NCBI GenBank assembly: GCA_035645695.1
Contig: DASQMC010000022.1
Location: forward strand, 25,997-89,996
Direction of reading: 5' to 3'
Length of the DNA stretch: 64,000 nucleotides
From: JAIVJZ01 sp035645695
Lineage (GTDB): Bacteria > Acidobacteriota > Blastocatellia > Pyrinomonadales > Pyrinomonadaceae
The position numbers were made by a program, and so were the translations under genes. The notes beneath the pieces were generated by a model. That model was not told the DNA's origin. It did not search any database and saw nothing but the letters and a program-made list of their open reading frames with translations. Positions 44,985-55,100 of this stretch are shown here, in pieces. Positions within the stretch are counted from its first letter, which is position 1, and each line of letters opens with the position of its first letter.

Positions 44985-45228
44985 TTGCCCGTCCGTGTTC
45001 GCGCCACCATGCGCGCCACTCTTCGATTGCGCGTTCGCGGTCGGCCCGCGAAGCCGCGGGCTGGAAACCGAGTCAGGTGTTGGTTGCGTCGCGCAAACAC
45101 ATCTCGGCCAGAAAGCGTGTGCGCAGACGCTCGCTCGACAATAATTCGATGAGTTGGGGAACGGAGAGCCGCGCGAAGCGGGCGCGCTCGGCGGCGAAAG
45201 TTTTTCGTTTCTCGTTCGTTGAGTTCAT
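44985..45228 (-). pseudogene. HEAT-repeat protein remnant with in-frame stop
   Basis: From the ATG at 45228 the frame encodes MNSTNEKRKTFAAERARF and on to LRTRFLAEMCLRDATNT, then a TGA at 45073-45075. In the same frame the text continues LGFQPAASRADRERAIEEWR and AWWREHGRAKK, which matches the usual C-terminus of HEAT-repeat proteins of the form (T)G(Q)xFGYxPxAPxxERxxAxxRWRxWW. A single stop or a few substitutions therefore interrupt a short HEAT-like gene. A 51-residue product is possible. Confidence 0.55.
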
Positions 45229-45237
45229 CGCGGGTGT

Positions 45238-45597
45238 TCAGATGCGTTCGAGTTCGGGGAGGGTGCGATTCGTTTGTTGGTCGCCGGTGTTGAGCGTCGC
45301 CTTCGGTTCGAGCAGCACGACGTGAACTTCTTCCTCGGCCACCGGCATGTGCTCGACGCCTCTCGGAATGATCGCGAACTCGCCTTCCGCAAGCCGCAGC
45401 TCGCCGTCTCGTAATTTGATCGTCAAATTCCCTTTGACGACGAGAAACAACTCGTCTTCCGCGTCGTGCTTGTGCCAGAGGAATTCGCCCTTGAACTTGA
45501 CCAGCTTGACGTAAGCATCGTTGACCTCTCCGGCGATCTTCGGCTTCCAGTGCTCTTGAATGAGAGCGAACTTGTCTTTGAGATTTACTACGTCCAT
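45238..45597 (-). CDS. Small cupin-domain protein
   Basis: A 119-residue single cupin barrel. Motif 1 is FLWHKHDAEDELFLVVKG, the G(X)5HXH(X)3,4E(X)6G pattern, with the metal-binding His/His/Glu. Motif 2 is IPRGVEHMPVA. It is likely a metal-dependent enzyme or small-molecule binder; the substrate cannot be told. It lies between the HEAT remnant and the cyclase gene on the same strand. Confidence 0.88.
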   Translation of the reverse strand: MDVVNLKDKFALIQEHWKPKIAGEVNDAYVKLVKFKGEFLWHKHDAEDELFLVVKGNLTIKLRDGELRLAEGEFAIIPRGVEHMPVAEEEVHVVLLEPKATLNTGDQQTNRTLPELERI

Positions 45598-45642
45598 TCA
45601 AACGCTCCTTAACGGCACGAGGCGATCCGGCACGAGGTCGAT

Positions 45643-46290
45643 TTAATCAAACGTGCGCAGGACGGCGCGGGCGGGTGCGCCGTCTCCGCTTCCGGCCGCG
45701 ATCTTCAAGGGCAGGCAGATCAGTTCGTAGACACCGGCCGCCACTCCGCGCAAGTCCAGGCCTTCGACGATCACGACTCCCGTCGAGAGCAACGCCATGT
45801 GCGTCTCAAAAGTCTCCGACCTGAACTTTTCGATGGACAAATAATCGATGCCGACGAGTCGGACGCCGCGTTCGTTGAGCGCCCTCGCGCCGCCGGGCGT
45901 GAGGTGTGTGAAGTCTTCGCGAAACCGGTTGCCGTCCGTATGCCAGAAATTCGAGTTGCGCGTCTTGAAGAGCACGCGCTCGGCGCTCGCGGGGACGTGC
46001 GCGGCGATATGATCCGCCTCGATTGTCCGCGCCTCGTCTCCCAATTCGACCACATGCGCCTCGCCGATCAGAACTTCGAGCGGCAGCGCGGCAACTTGCG
46101 GCGCGTCTTCGATGAAGTGTGCCGGGGCATCGAGGTGCGTGGCCGTGTGCGCGCCGAGGCGCAGCAGCGAGACGTTGGCGGCGTCGCCCCGCGCGATGGC
46201 CGCCCAGGAAACGATCTCTATGGAGGGATCGCCCGGATAAGTAGGCGTCGTCTCGGGCGAAATGGCAACACTGATGTCGTAGATAGGCAT
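45643..46290 (-). CDS. Cyclase-family (kynurenine formamidase-like) hydrolase
   Basis: A 215-residue protein of the cyclase superfamily. The metal site LGAHTATHLDAPAHFI corresponds to the HxGTHxDxPxH motif, and the N-terminus MPIYDISVAISPETTPTYPG is typical. KynB, which hydrolyses N-formylkynurenine, belongs to this family, but no tryptophan-catabolism genes are nearby, so a general amide or lactone hydrolase is equally possible. It stands alone, upstream of the cupin gene on the minus strand. Confidence 0.82.
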   Translation of the reverse strand: MPIYDISVAISPETTPTYPGDPSIEIVSWAAIARGDAANVSLLRLGAHTATHLDAPAHFIEDAPQVAALPLEVLIGEAHVVELGDEARTIEADHIAAHVPASAERVLFKTRNSNFWHTDGNRFREDFTHLTPGGARALNERGVRLVGIDYLSIEKFRSETFETHMALLSTGVVIVEGLDLRGVAAGVYELICLPLKIAAGSGDGAPARAVLRTFD

Positions 46291-46317
46291 AAAAGTGATG
46301 AGTGATGAGTAAACGGC

Positions 46318-46392
46318 GTGAATCGTGAATCGTAAATCGTAAATAGCTGAAGACAGGTTTTCTCTGTTTACGATTTACGATTCACGATTCAC
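46318..46392. repeat. STRR hairpin, GAATCGT family (cyclase-mqnA, divergent genes)
   Basis: GTGAATCGTGAATCGTAAAT and further AAATCGT on the left; TTTACGATTTACGATTCACG on the right; loop AAGACAGGTTTTCTCTG. An irregular GTGATGAGTGATGAGT precedes it. Confidence 0.9.
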
Positions 46393-46558
46393 TTGTCTTC
46401 GCGCATCACTTCTTCATGTTAATGGCAGCTTTCGAGGGCTGTCAACGCGATGCCGTTTCAACGTGCGCACGACTTCTTGCGACGTTGATCGGCGTGCGTT
46501 AGCATTTGCCTGCGAGCGGCCGGAGGTCGGCCGTGAGGAGCAACGGCATCAAGGGAGT

Positions 46559-47392
46559 GTGAACGACATTTCGGAGATAACTCAACAACAGGACGCACCG
46601 CGCCTGGCCGCTTCGAGTTATTTGAACTCTGCGCCGCTCATCTGGAGTTTTGCGCGGGGGACGCGGGCGCGCGAAGTGGCGCTCTTGACGGATACCGCCC
46701 CGGCGCGCTGCGCCGACATGCTGGCGCGCGGCATGGTCGAAGCCGCGCTCGTGCCAGTTATCGAGTATCAACGCCTGCCGGAGGTGGCGGTCGTTCCCGG
46801 CGTGTGCGTGGGCGCAAGGCGCGCCGTGCGCAGCGTCGTGCTGGTAACGGGGCGTGACGATTTGAGAGACGTGCGGACGCTCGCGCTCGACGAGTCGTCG
46901 CGCACTTCAGCCGCGCTCGCGCAGATCGTGTTTCGCGAGTTCGTCGGGCGCGACGTTCAGACCGCGCCCGCTTCGCCGGATGTCAAAATGATGCTCGCGG
47001 AGCACGACGCCGCGCTCATTATCGGCGACCCGGCGATGACTTTCGCGCGTGAGAACTTGCGCGTCTACGACCTGGCCGTGTTGTGGCGCGAGTTCACGGG
47101 GCTGGGCTTTGTGTTTGCGATGTGGATGGCGCACGAGTCCGCGACGCAGGCCGTGCGAGGCGTGAATTTCGCGGGCGCGCGCGACGAGGGGCTGGCGCAT
47201 CTGGATGAGATCGTTGCGGAGTATGAGCGCGAACTCGGCTTGCCGCGCGCGGAACTTCGCGCCTACCTCACGGAGAACATCTGTTTCGATTTGAACGAAG
47301 ATATGCGCGCCGGTCTCGAACTGTTTTTCCAACTCGCGCACAAGCACAAACTAACCGGGGGCGTGCGCCCTTTGAAAATGCTCGGTGCATGA
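46559..47392 (+). CDS. mqnA: Chorismate dehydratase, futalosine pathway
   Basis: A 277-residue periplasmic-binding-protein-fold enzyme converting chorismate to 3-enolpyruvylbenzoate, the first step of the futalosine menaquinone route. The core begins RLAASSYLNSAPLIW and contains GMVEAALVPVIEYQRLP and AALIIGDPAMTFA. The GTG at 46559 is the best start, although its ribosome site is close; the upstream frame to 46463 is not family-like. mqnC lies 124 bp downstream. Confidence 0.9.
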   Translation: MNDISEITQQQDAPRLAASSYLNSAPLIWSFARGTRAREVALLTDTAPARCADMLARGMVEAALVPVIEYQRLPEVAVVPGVCVGARRAVRSVVLVTGRDDLRDVRTLALDESSRTSAALAQIVFREFVGRDVQTAPASPDVKMMLAEHDAALIIGDPAMTFARENLRVYDLAVLWREFTGLGFVFAMWMAHESATQAVRGVNFAGARDEGLAHLDEIVAEYERELGLPRAELRAYLTENICFDLNEDMRAGLELFFQLAHKHKLTGGVRPLKMLGA

Positions 47393-47516
47393 GGATCGCA
47401 ACCCTTACCGCGCGAAGCCGACGCTCAGACAAAGCCGGTCGCGTGGCGTATAATGAGTTGAGATGATGAAGCCGAAGAAGTGCGGCGCAAATTTTTTATA
47501 ACCCCAAATCAACCGT

Positions 47517-48659
47517 ATGACCGACATTCAACCAATTCTCGACCGCGCTCTCGCGGGCGGTCGCCTGACCACGACGGATTGCACCGCGCTTTTGGAGTCC
47601 GACGATATCGCGCGCATCGGCGTCGCCGCCGACGAGATTCGCAAACGACGGCACCCGTCGGGCGTCGTCACTTACATCATTGATCGCAACATCAATTACA
47701 CGAACGTCTGCAACGTCGTCTGCACCTTCTGCGCCTTCTACCGGCGGCCGGGCAAGCCGGACACATACGTCCGCACCGTCGAAGAGATTTGCGAGAAGAT
47801 CGACGAGACCATCGCCCTCGGCGGCACGGGCATCCTGATGCAGGGCGGCCTGCACCCCGATTTCGGCATCGAGTGGTATGAAGAACTGCTCGGCACGCTG
47901 CACGCGAAATATCCACGGATGCAGTTGCACAGCTTTTCGCCGCCGGAGATTCACAACATACATCTCATCAGCGGTCTCTCATACGAAGAGATCATGACGC
48001 GTTTGAAAGCGGCGGGGCTGTCATCCCTGCCCGGCGGCGGCGGCGAGATTCTGGACGACGAGGTGCGCAAGCGCGTCTCGACCAAATGCACGACCGACGA
48101 GTGGCTCGCCGTGATGCGCGCCACACACCGCGCGGGGCTGCGCTCGACGGCGACGATGATGTTCGGCATCGGCGACCGCGTGGAACACCGCGTCCGCCAC
48201 CTCGAACGCATACGCGCGCTGCAAGACGAGACCGGGGGATTTACGGCCTTCATCCCGTGGACGTTCCAACGCGAGAACACCGCGCTCGGCCGTCGCATCA
48301 AGGACGAGCCGACGGGCGTTGACTATTTGAAAATGGTCGCCGTCTCTCGCCTCTTCCTCGACAACATCGAACACATCCAGTCGTCCTGGCTGACGCAGGG
48401 GTTGCGGCTCGGTCAGGTCGTGCTGCGCTTCGGCGCGGACGACATGGGGTCGATCATGATCGAGGAGAACGTCGTCTCCGCAGCGGGCGCGCACAACGAA
48501 GCCGACGAACGAATGCTCCGCTACCTGATACGCACCGCCGGATTCATCCCGCAGCAACGCGACATCCTCTACAACCACGTCAACCGCGACGAATCCACAG
48601 CCTCCGACGCGAGCGATTCCGCCACCCTGCGCGAACTGACGGTCGCCTTCGCCGATTAA
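47517..48659 (+). CDS. mqnC: Cyclic dehypoxanthine futalosine synthase (radical SAM)
   Basis: A 380-residue radical-SAM enzyme forming the spiro cyclic product of the futalosine pathway. The SAM cluster motif is CNVVCTFCAF, in the family form TYIIDRNINYTNVC. The MqnC/MqnE core LPGGGGEILDDEVRKRVS and TMMFGIGDRVEHRVRHLERI follow. The CxxxCxxC cysteines are intact. MqnE, MqnB and MqnD must be elsewhere. mqnA and mqnC together show that menaquinone is made by the futalosine route. Confidence 0.92.
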   Translation: MTDIQPILDRALAGGRLTTTDCTALLESDDIARIGVAADEIRKRRHPSGVVTYIIDRNINYTNVCNVVCTFCAFYRRPGKPDTYVRTVEEICEKIDETIALGGTGILMQGGLHPDFGIEWYEELLGTLHAKYPRMQLHSFSPPEIHNIHLISGLSYEEIMTRLKAAGLSSLPGGGGEILDDEVRKRVSTKCTTDEWLAVMRATHRAGLRSTATMMFGIGDRVEHRVRHLERIRALQDETGGFTAFIPWTFQRENTALGRRIKDEPTGVDYLKMVAVSRLFLDNIEHIQSSWLTQGLRLGQVVLRFGADDMGSIMIEENVVSAAGAHNEADERMLRYLIRTAGFIPQQRDILYNHVNRDESTASDASDSATLRELTVAFAD

Positions 48660-48737
48660 ACTAGGGACACTACTCTGGTTAATTCACACTTCCGCACTGA
48701 AAATTCACTCCGTCAGCGCGCAGATTCATGTTTGTGG

Positions 48738-51044
48738 TCAACGCCATTTGAAGATGGTGACGATGTTGGAGAAGTCGTCCGTCCAGATGGGACGGCCGGG
48801 GCGGCCTTCGAGTGGTTGCCAGCGCGTGTCGGCGGCGAGCGCGCGCAGGTGTTCGGGACGACGCGCCATGACGACCCATTGCGAGGGTTCTTTGCCGCCC
48901 GGCTGGTTGCGCGCCGTGTCGTCGAAGGCGAGGCCGAAGAGGGAGCGAGCGCGTGCAAGGTCTGCGACGACCGGGTGCAGGTCGAGGCTGCGATTGGAGA
49001 TGTGGAAAACTAGAAGGCCGCCTTCGGCGAGTTTTGAGAGGTAGATGTCGAGGGCTTCGACGGTCATCAGGTGCATGGGGATGGCGTCGGAACTGAAGGC
49101 GTCGAGAACGATGAGAGCGTAGTGCGAGGGCGGCGCGTTTTGCAGTTGCGAACGCGCGTCGCCGAGCGCGACTTCGACGGGTGCTGCGGCGCAGTAAGAG
49201 AGATAAGTGAAGTAAGCTGGGTCGCGCGCGATCTCGACCACGGCGGGGTTGATCTCGTAGAACGTCCAACTCTGGCCGGCGCGCGTGTAGGCGGCGGTCG
49301 CGCCCGTGCCGAGACCGACGATGGCGACGTTCGCGCCCGCGGCTTCGGCGGCGAAAGTTTTGAAGACCTGACCGAGCGGCCCCTCCCGGTGATAGTAGGA
49401 GAGCGGTTCGCAGTGGCGGTCGAGCGCGCGCGATTGTCGCCCGTGGATGGTCGTGCCGTGGTAGAGCCAGTGCAGGTCGTCGCCCGCGTCCTGTGTAACA
49501 CGCAGCGTGCCGAAGAAGTTGCGCTCGGCGACGAGCGTGCTGCGGTTGAGGCTGACGTGAAAACTACTGCCGAGCATACAAGCGCCGAGCGCGAGCGCGA
49601 AACGCACGGGGCGACGCTTGAACAGATAGCTGACGATGAGCGGTACGCCCACGACGAGCGCGAGACCCTGCACCCAATCGAGCGCGAGACGACTGACGAC
49701 GAGCGCAAGCAGGATCGTCAAAAGCGCGATGCCCGCGGGAATCCCCGCGTCGAGCCAGCGTTCGCGCGACGTATCGAGTGCGGCCTGTGAGGGGGCGGGG
49801 CGCGGGAGCAGCAAACAGGCCAGCACGATCACGAGCGGGTATTCGAGCGTCGTGTCGAAAAGGACGGGGGCGACGAGCGCGTTGAAGAAGCCGCCGAGCG
49901 CGCCGCCGACGCTCATCAATAAATAGAACTGCGCGAGATGGCGCACGGCCGGGCGGTCTTCGGCTAACTGTGCGTGGCATCCAAGCGCCGCGACGACGAA
50001 GAAAAAGAGGTGAGAGAAGAGGAGCAACCAGACGGGCTGCGTTGCGCCCGAAAGATAGACGAGCGCGAAGATGAGCGCGACGCCCGGCAACACGCGCGCC
50101 AGCGTGCGCGACTTGAAGATTTGTCGTCGCGCGAAGGCGAAGACGAGCGTCAGCAGGTAGAGCGAGAGCGGGACGACCCAGAGCAGCGGAAGCGAGGCGA
50201 TGTCCGTCGAAAAGTAGGTCGTGACGCCGAGCATCAGGCTCGACGGCACGAAGGCGAGCGCCACCCAGCGCAGGCGACGCCGCCATGAAAGTGTCTCGTC
50301 CTCTGCGCCGCCGGTCGCATCGCGCGGCCAGGTCATCTCCGGGTTCGTCTCCGCATTCGTTTCCACATCGTGCGGCTCTTTCGTCGCATAAATATCGTCG
50401 CGAGCTTCGGTATCGACGCCGGACGCCTGCCCGCGCAGGAAGGCGAGCGCGCAGGCCGCGATCAGCAGGACGAGCAGCGCATAGCCGAGCGACCAGAGGC
50501 GGCTCTGCACGCCGAGCGCGAGGCCGGGTTCGATAAAGAAGGGATAACTCAACAGCGCGAGGAGGCTGCCCGCGTTGCTCGCCGCGTAAAGAAAGTAGGG
50601 GTCGCGCGCGGACGCGGCGCGCGTGCCCGCGAACCACTTTTGCAGGAGCGGGCCGTTGGTTGAGACGGCGAAGAAGGCCAAGCCCACAGTGGTCAATAAA
50701 CTCCACAGCAGCCAGAGCGAGGGGTTGCCCTCGCGCGGCACGGAGCGAAGTGTCGTCTCGGAGATGAGGATGGGGAAACTGAGCGTGGTCGAGAGCAGGA
50801 GAACCGCGTGGACGGCGACCTGTTGGCGTGGCGTCAGCCATTTGGAGACGGCCAGCGTGTAGGCGTAGCCCGCGAGCAGCATCACCTGAAAAAAGAGCAT
50901 GCACGTGTTCCACACGGCGGGCGTGCCGCCGAGCAGCGGCAAGAGCATCTTCGCCATCATCGGCTGCACCCAGAACAGCAGCGACGCGCTGGCGAACAAA
51001 GTCGCGGCGTACAGAACCGTTAACGCGCTTGAGCGTCTCGTCAT
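48738..51044 (-). CDS. Fused MFS-like membrane / spermidine-synthase-like methyltransferase-fold protein
   Basis: A 768-residue fusion. Residues 1 to about 490 hold 12-14 hydrophobic helices (LTVLYAATLFASASLLFWVQ; FVVAALGCHAQLAEDR). The C-terminal part (about 520-768) has a SAM/decarboxy-SAM-like Rossmann fold: VAIVGLGTGATAAYTR, then ALIVLDAFSSDAIPMHLMT. This fused MFS/spermidine-synthase architecture is common in unannotated bacterial proteins. The aminopropyl acceptor pocket cannot be confirmed, so the polyamine label is tentative. It converges on mqnC with no terminator hairpin visible. Confidence 0.82.
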   Translation of the reverse strand: MTRRSSALTVLYAATLFASASLLFWVQPMMAKMLLPLLGGTPAVWNTCMLFFQVMLLAGYAYTLAVSKWLTPRQQVAVHAVLLLSTTLSFPILISETTLRSVPREGNPSLWLLWSLLTTVGLAFFAVSTNGPLLQKWFAGTRAASARDPYFLYAASNAGSLLALLSYPFFIEPGLALGVQSRLWSLGYALLVLLIAACALAFLRGQASGVDTEARDDIYATKEPHDVETNAETNPEMTWPRDATGGAEDETLSWRRRLRWVALAFVPSSLMLGVTTYFSTDIASLPLLWVVPLSLYLLTLVFAFARRQIFKSRTLARVLPGVALIFALVYLSGATQPVWLLLFSHLFFFVVAALGCHAQLAEDRPAVRHLAQFYLLMSVGGALGGFFNALVAPVLFDTTLEYPLVIVLACLLLPRPAPSQAALDTSRERWLDAGIPAGIALLTILLALVVSRLALDWVQGLALVVGVPLIVSYLFKRRPVRFALALGACMLGSSFHVSLNRSTLVAERNFFGTLRVTQDAGDDLHWLYHGTTIHGRQSRALDRHCEPLSYYHREGPLGQVFKTFAAEAAGANVAIVGLGTGATAAYTRAGQSWTFYEINPAVVEIARDPAYFTYLSYCAAAPVEVALGDARSQLQNAPPSHYALIVLDAFSSDAIPMHLMTVEALDIYLSKLAEGGLLVFHISNRSLDLHPVVADLARARSLFGLAFDDTARNQPGGKEPSQWVVMARRPEHLRALAADTRWQPLEGRPGRPIWTDDFSNIVTIFKWR

Positions 51045-51098
51045 GTGCTTCGCGCGGCTACGCGGACTTGCTACGTGCGGGAGTTATCAACATGCTCT

Positions 51099-52088
51099 TT
51101 AAGCGGCGGCGGAACGCGACAAAAGCGTCGTGCGGAGAAGGTCGTTGAACTTTTCGGCGTGCTCGGTCTGCGGCATCATGCGGCAGCGGCCGAAGACTTC
51201 AAGCCGGGCGCGCGGGTTGAGACGGCAGAGCGCGTCGGCGTGCGCGAGGGGCGTGGTGTTGTCATCTTCGCCCCAGACGAGTGTGACGGGCTGTGTCAGC
51301 CGCGCAAAGGCTTCGCGCGTGTCGGCATTGAGATAACCGGAGAGGAAGGCCGCGACGGCGTGCTGTGCGCCGGGCTGGTGACTCGTCGTGTAGTAGTGCG
51401 CGACGAGCCGTTCGGTGGCGAAGCGCCGTTCGTAGAAGAGTCGCTTGCGCGCGTAATCGCGCAGGCTGCGCTCGCTCGTCATCGCGTTGTAAAACGATTC
51501 GCCGAGGACGGGCGAATGGAGCAGGCCGTAGAAGGCCGCGCCGGGGAGATCGGGGCGCGAATCGAACGCGCCCGCGCCGGTCGGGGCGATGAGCGTGAGC
51601 GACGAGACGAGCGCGGGATGCTCGTCGGCGACGCGCACGGCGAAGGCCGCGCTCAATCCCGCGGCAACGAGATGCGCGGGCGCGCGCCTCGCCTCTTCGC
51701 CGAGAAAGTTTCTGACGAGCGCGACGTAGAGGTCTGCCGAGTAGGGCGCGTTCGCGGGTTTGTCCGAAAGGCCGAAGCCGAGTAGGTCGGGAGCGTAGAC
51801 GCGAAAATCCGTGGCGAGGGCGTCGAAGTTTTTGCGCCACATGAACGAAGACGCCCCCGCGCCGATGTCGTGCAAAAAGACGAGAGGCGGGTTGCCCGCC
51901 GCGCCCGCCGCGCGATAATAGACGTTGCCGTGACGCGACGCGAAAACGCGCCCCTCGCCGCCGAGCGAATTGTCTTCAGGCTCCGCCGCGACGCCGCGCG
52001 CGATTGACGCGTTGACCGCCGCCAGCGCGGCCACTCCCGCGCCGCCCGCGACGAAGAGTCCCTTCCAGAATTTTTGCTTTACACTCAT
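51099..52088 (-). CDS. Alpha/beta hydrolase with N-terminal membrane anchor
   Basis: A 329-residue protein. Residues about 8-30 (FWKGLFVAGGAGVAALAAVN) are a signal anchor or signal peptide. The fold is standard: PPLVFLHDIGAGASSFMWRK (oxyanion strand), nucleophile elbow AAGLSAAFAVRV (Ser in G-L-S-A-A, with the usual final Gly replaced by Ala), acid near LVWGEDDNTTP and His in TEHAEKFNDLL. Substrate unknown. It ends 54 bp before the fused membrane protein on the same strand. Confidence 0.82.
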   Translation of the reverse strand: MSVKQKFWKGLFVAGGAGVAALAAVNASIARGVAAEPEDNSLGGEGRVFASRHGNVYYRAAGAAGNPPLVFLHDIGAGASSFMWRKNFDALATDFRVYAPDLLGFGLSDKPANAPYSADLYVALVRNFLGEEARRAPAHLVAAGLSAAFAVRVADEHPALVSSLTLIAPTGAGAFDSRPDLPGAAFYGLLHSPVLGESFYNAMTSERSLRDYARKRLFYERRFATERLVAHYYTTSHQPGAQHAVAAFLSGYLNADTREAFARLTQPVTLVWGEDDNTTPLAHADALCRLNPRARLEVFGRCRMMPQTEHAEKFNDLLRTTLLSRSAAA

Positions 52089-52102
52089 AACCTGAGAAAG
52101 TT

Positions 52103-52143
52103 AGAGGCCGGAGGCCGGGATAAGTTGCCCGGCTCCGGCCTCT
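52103..52143 (-). terminator. Hairpin after the RNase E/G gene
   Basis: A 16-bp stem (52103-52119 with 52128-52143, one bulged G) between the leftward RNase gene and the hydrolase. The following T-tract on the minus strand is weak (AACTTTCTC). Confidence 0.6.
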
Positions 52144-52162
52144 CAAGCATCAAAGACGGCGC

Positions 52163-55100
52163 TTAGACGAAAGCGAAGTCAAACTGCTCCTGATGGACGC
52201 GCTCGTCGCTCGTGATGTCCACCGCGCCGAGATAGGCTTCGATTTCGGCGAGCACGTCGCCCTCGGTCGAGCGCAGTGCGCGCGCCACTTCGGGGTTGAT
52301 GCGCAGGGTCGTCTGCTTGATCCCGTCGCCGTTCATGCCGCGCGAGAGGCGGCGCGCTTCGTCGAGGATTTCGTAGCAGATGGTCTGCGCAGACTTGACC
52401 AGCCCCGCGCCCTGGCAATACTGGCAGGGGCTACAGAGCGTGCGTTCGAGCGACTGCTTGACGCGCTTGCGGGTCATGATGACGAGACCGAAATCGTTGA
52501 ATGAGAGCACCTTCGTCGGCGACTTGTCGTCGCGCAAAGCGTCCTGCAATGCGCCCATCACGCGGTTGCGGTTACGCCTGTCCTCCATGTCGATGAGGTC
52601 GAGCACGATGATGCCGCCGAGGTCGCGCAAGCGTATCTGGCGCGCGATCTCTTCGGCCGCCTCAAGGTTCGTGCGCGTGATCGTGTCTTCGAGACGCGTG
52701 CCGCCGCGCCCGACGAACTTGCCCGTGTTCACGTCAATCGCGACGAGCGCCTCCGTCTGGTTGATGACGAGATAGCCGCCCGATTTCAGCCACACGCGCG
52801 GCTTGATCGCCTTGTCGATCTCGGCCTGCACGCCGAAGGCTTCGAGGATCGGCTCGTCGCGCGTGTAGAGTTTGACGCGCTTGACGAGGCGCGGCTGGAT
52901 GCGATTGATGAACTCGACGATGTTCTGATACTCCTCTTCGGAATCGACGCGGATGGCCGCGAAGTCGTCCGAGAGTTGATCGCGCAGGATGCGCTGAACG
53001 AGGTCGAGGTCTTTGTGCGTGAGCGTGGGCGCTTTCTGCTTCTCGGCCATGCGGCGGATGTCGAGCCACGTGCGGACGAGATAACGCGCATCGTCGCGCA
53101 GGTCTTGCTCGCTGATGCCTATCCCGGCGGTGCGGACGATGAAGCCGCCGGAAGGCACGTCCTCGGTCTCGCGTATGTCCTTGATCAACTTGCGCAGGCG
53201 CACGCGTTCGCTGTCCGACTCGATCTTGCGCGAGACGCCGACATGCTCCACGGTCGGCATGTAGACGAGGAAGCGACCGGGCAGGGCGATGTGCGACGTG
53301 ATGCGCGCGCCCTTCGCCGCAATCGGCTCTTTCGCGATCTGGACGAGTATCTCCTGGCCTTCGCGCAGGAGGTCTGTGATGAGCGGCGTGTGGCGTTCGC
53401 GCCGGTCACGGCCGCCTCCGCCGCCACTACCACCACTACTACTACTGCGCCCGCCGCTGCCGCTGCGTCCTGCGACCCCTTCGCTGCTGCCGCCGCTGCG
53501 CCCCGCGACGCCCTCGCTGCTGCCCTCTGTTCGACCGCCGCCGTCAGTGCGCTCACTGCGCTCCGGGCTGCCGCCGCGCTCCGGGCTACTGCCGCCGCGC
53601 TCCGCGCCGCCACGATCACCGCGCCCACCACGGTCTCCGCGATCACTACGCTCGCCTCGATCATTGCGCCCACCGCGCGACTGGCGGCCTCTCGCATCGG
53701 GGCGCGCATCGGGGCGTGTGTCGGGACGCGCATCAGGACGCGCATCGGCGCGCGACTCGGGGCGCGCATCGGCGCGCGGTTCCGTCTGCGCTTCCTGAAC
53801 GTCTTCGACCGGCGTAGTCTCCGCTTCCATTTTAACCGGCTCGATTATCTCTTCGGCCTGCCCGTTCGAGCGATCTTCTTCGCCGCCGTTCTCGCCCGGC
53901 GCGCCGCCGGGACGACGGTTGCGACGCCGCCCGCCGCGCCTCGCAAATTCGTCTCGCACGCGCCGCGATTTGATGCCCGCCTCGGAGTCCGGCAACGTTG
54001 CATTGCCGCCGGTGACCTCGGCCGCCGCGTCGTCGGGGGCATTTCCCACGGTAGTCGCTTCCCCGGCAGCCTCGCCGGATTTGGCCTTACCTCGACGCGC
54101 TTGCGTACCCTTCGACGCCGCTTTGCCCTTGGCGGGCGACTTCTTCGAGGCGGCTTCTTTCGTCGCGCGCGAACGGCCGCCCTTCTTCGGGGCGGCTTCC
54201 TCGGTCGTCGCTGTGGCGGCTTCCTCGGTCGTCGCCGTTTCGGCAGGTGTCGTCTCGCCGGAAGTTTCGCCGGTCGTCTCGTCGCCCGCCGTCGTCGTCG
54301 TAGCCTTCTTCCCCTTGCTGCTGCCGCGTCGCGATTTGCTCGCTTTGCCGGCGCGCGCGGGAGCGGTCGCCTCGTCGCTCGTTGCCGGTGGCACGCCCTC
54401 CGCGCCCGCCTCACCGTCGTCGCTGACGCGCTCGAACGATTGCGCCTGCGCGCCGGTCAGCGCGGAGCCTTCACTCTCGTCGTCAATGAAAGCCGACACC
54501 GAGGCGGCCACAGCCGGTTGGACGGCATCGACGGTGCGCGGGGCATCCGTCTCCTCTTCGTCGTCGGCGATGCGCTCGAAGGAGCCGGCGGCGGAGATGT
54601 TTTCGGAAGAGAGCAGCGAGCCGACTTCGGCCTCCGTCGTTGTTTCCATGTCGAACTCGATGGCGTGAATCTGATCCGTCAGACGTTCCTGCACGCGCGC
54701 GTCTTTGAACATCTCGCCGTTATTCACGGCGGCCTCGTCGTCAACCACGCGCTCGAACGAATTGTCCGCCGCGACGAAAGGCGTGTTGATCTCTTCGCGC
54801 GCCGAGAGACGCGCCTGCACGTCCTCGGAAAAACTCGTCGCAGGCGATTGCGAACTGCCGCCACTACCACCCCCGGCCGAGGCCGCCGCTCCGACTTCGC
54901 GGCCGGAGCTTTCGCGGCCGGAACTTTCGCGGCCGAAACTCTCGCGGCCGCCTTCGCCGCGCCGTTTGCGGTCGCGCCTGCCGCGTTGTCCGGTATCCGT
55001 CGTGTCTGCTTCCTCTGCGTCGGCAAACGTTGCGATTGGCGCTGTAGTCGCGATCTGTGCCGCGACGGGCTGCACCTGCGCGCTCTCCGTCTCTTCGTCT

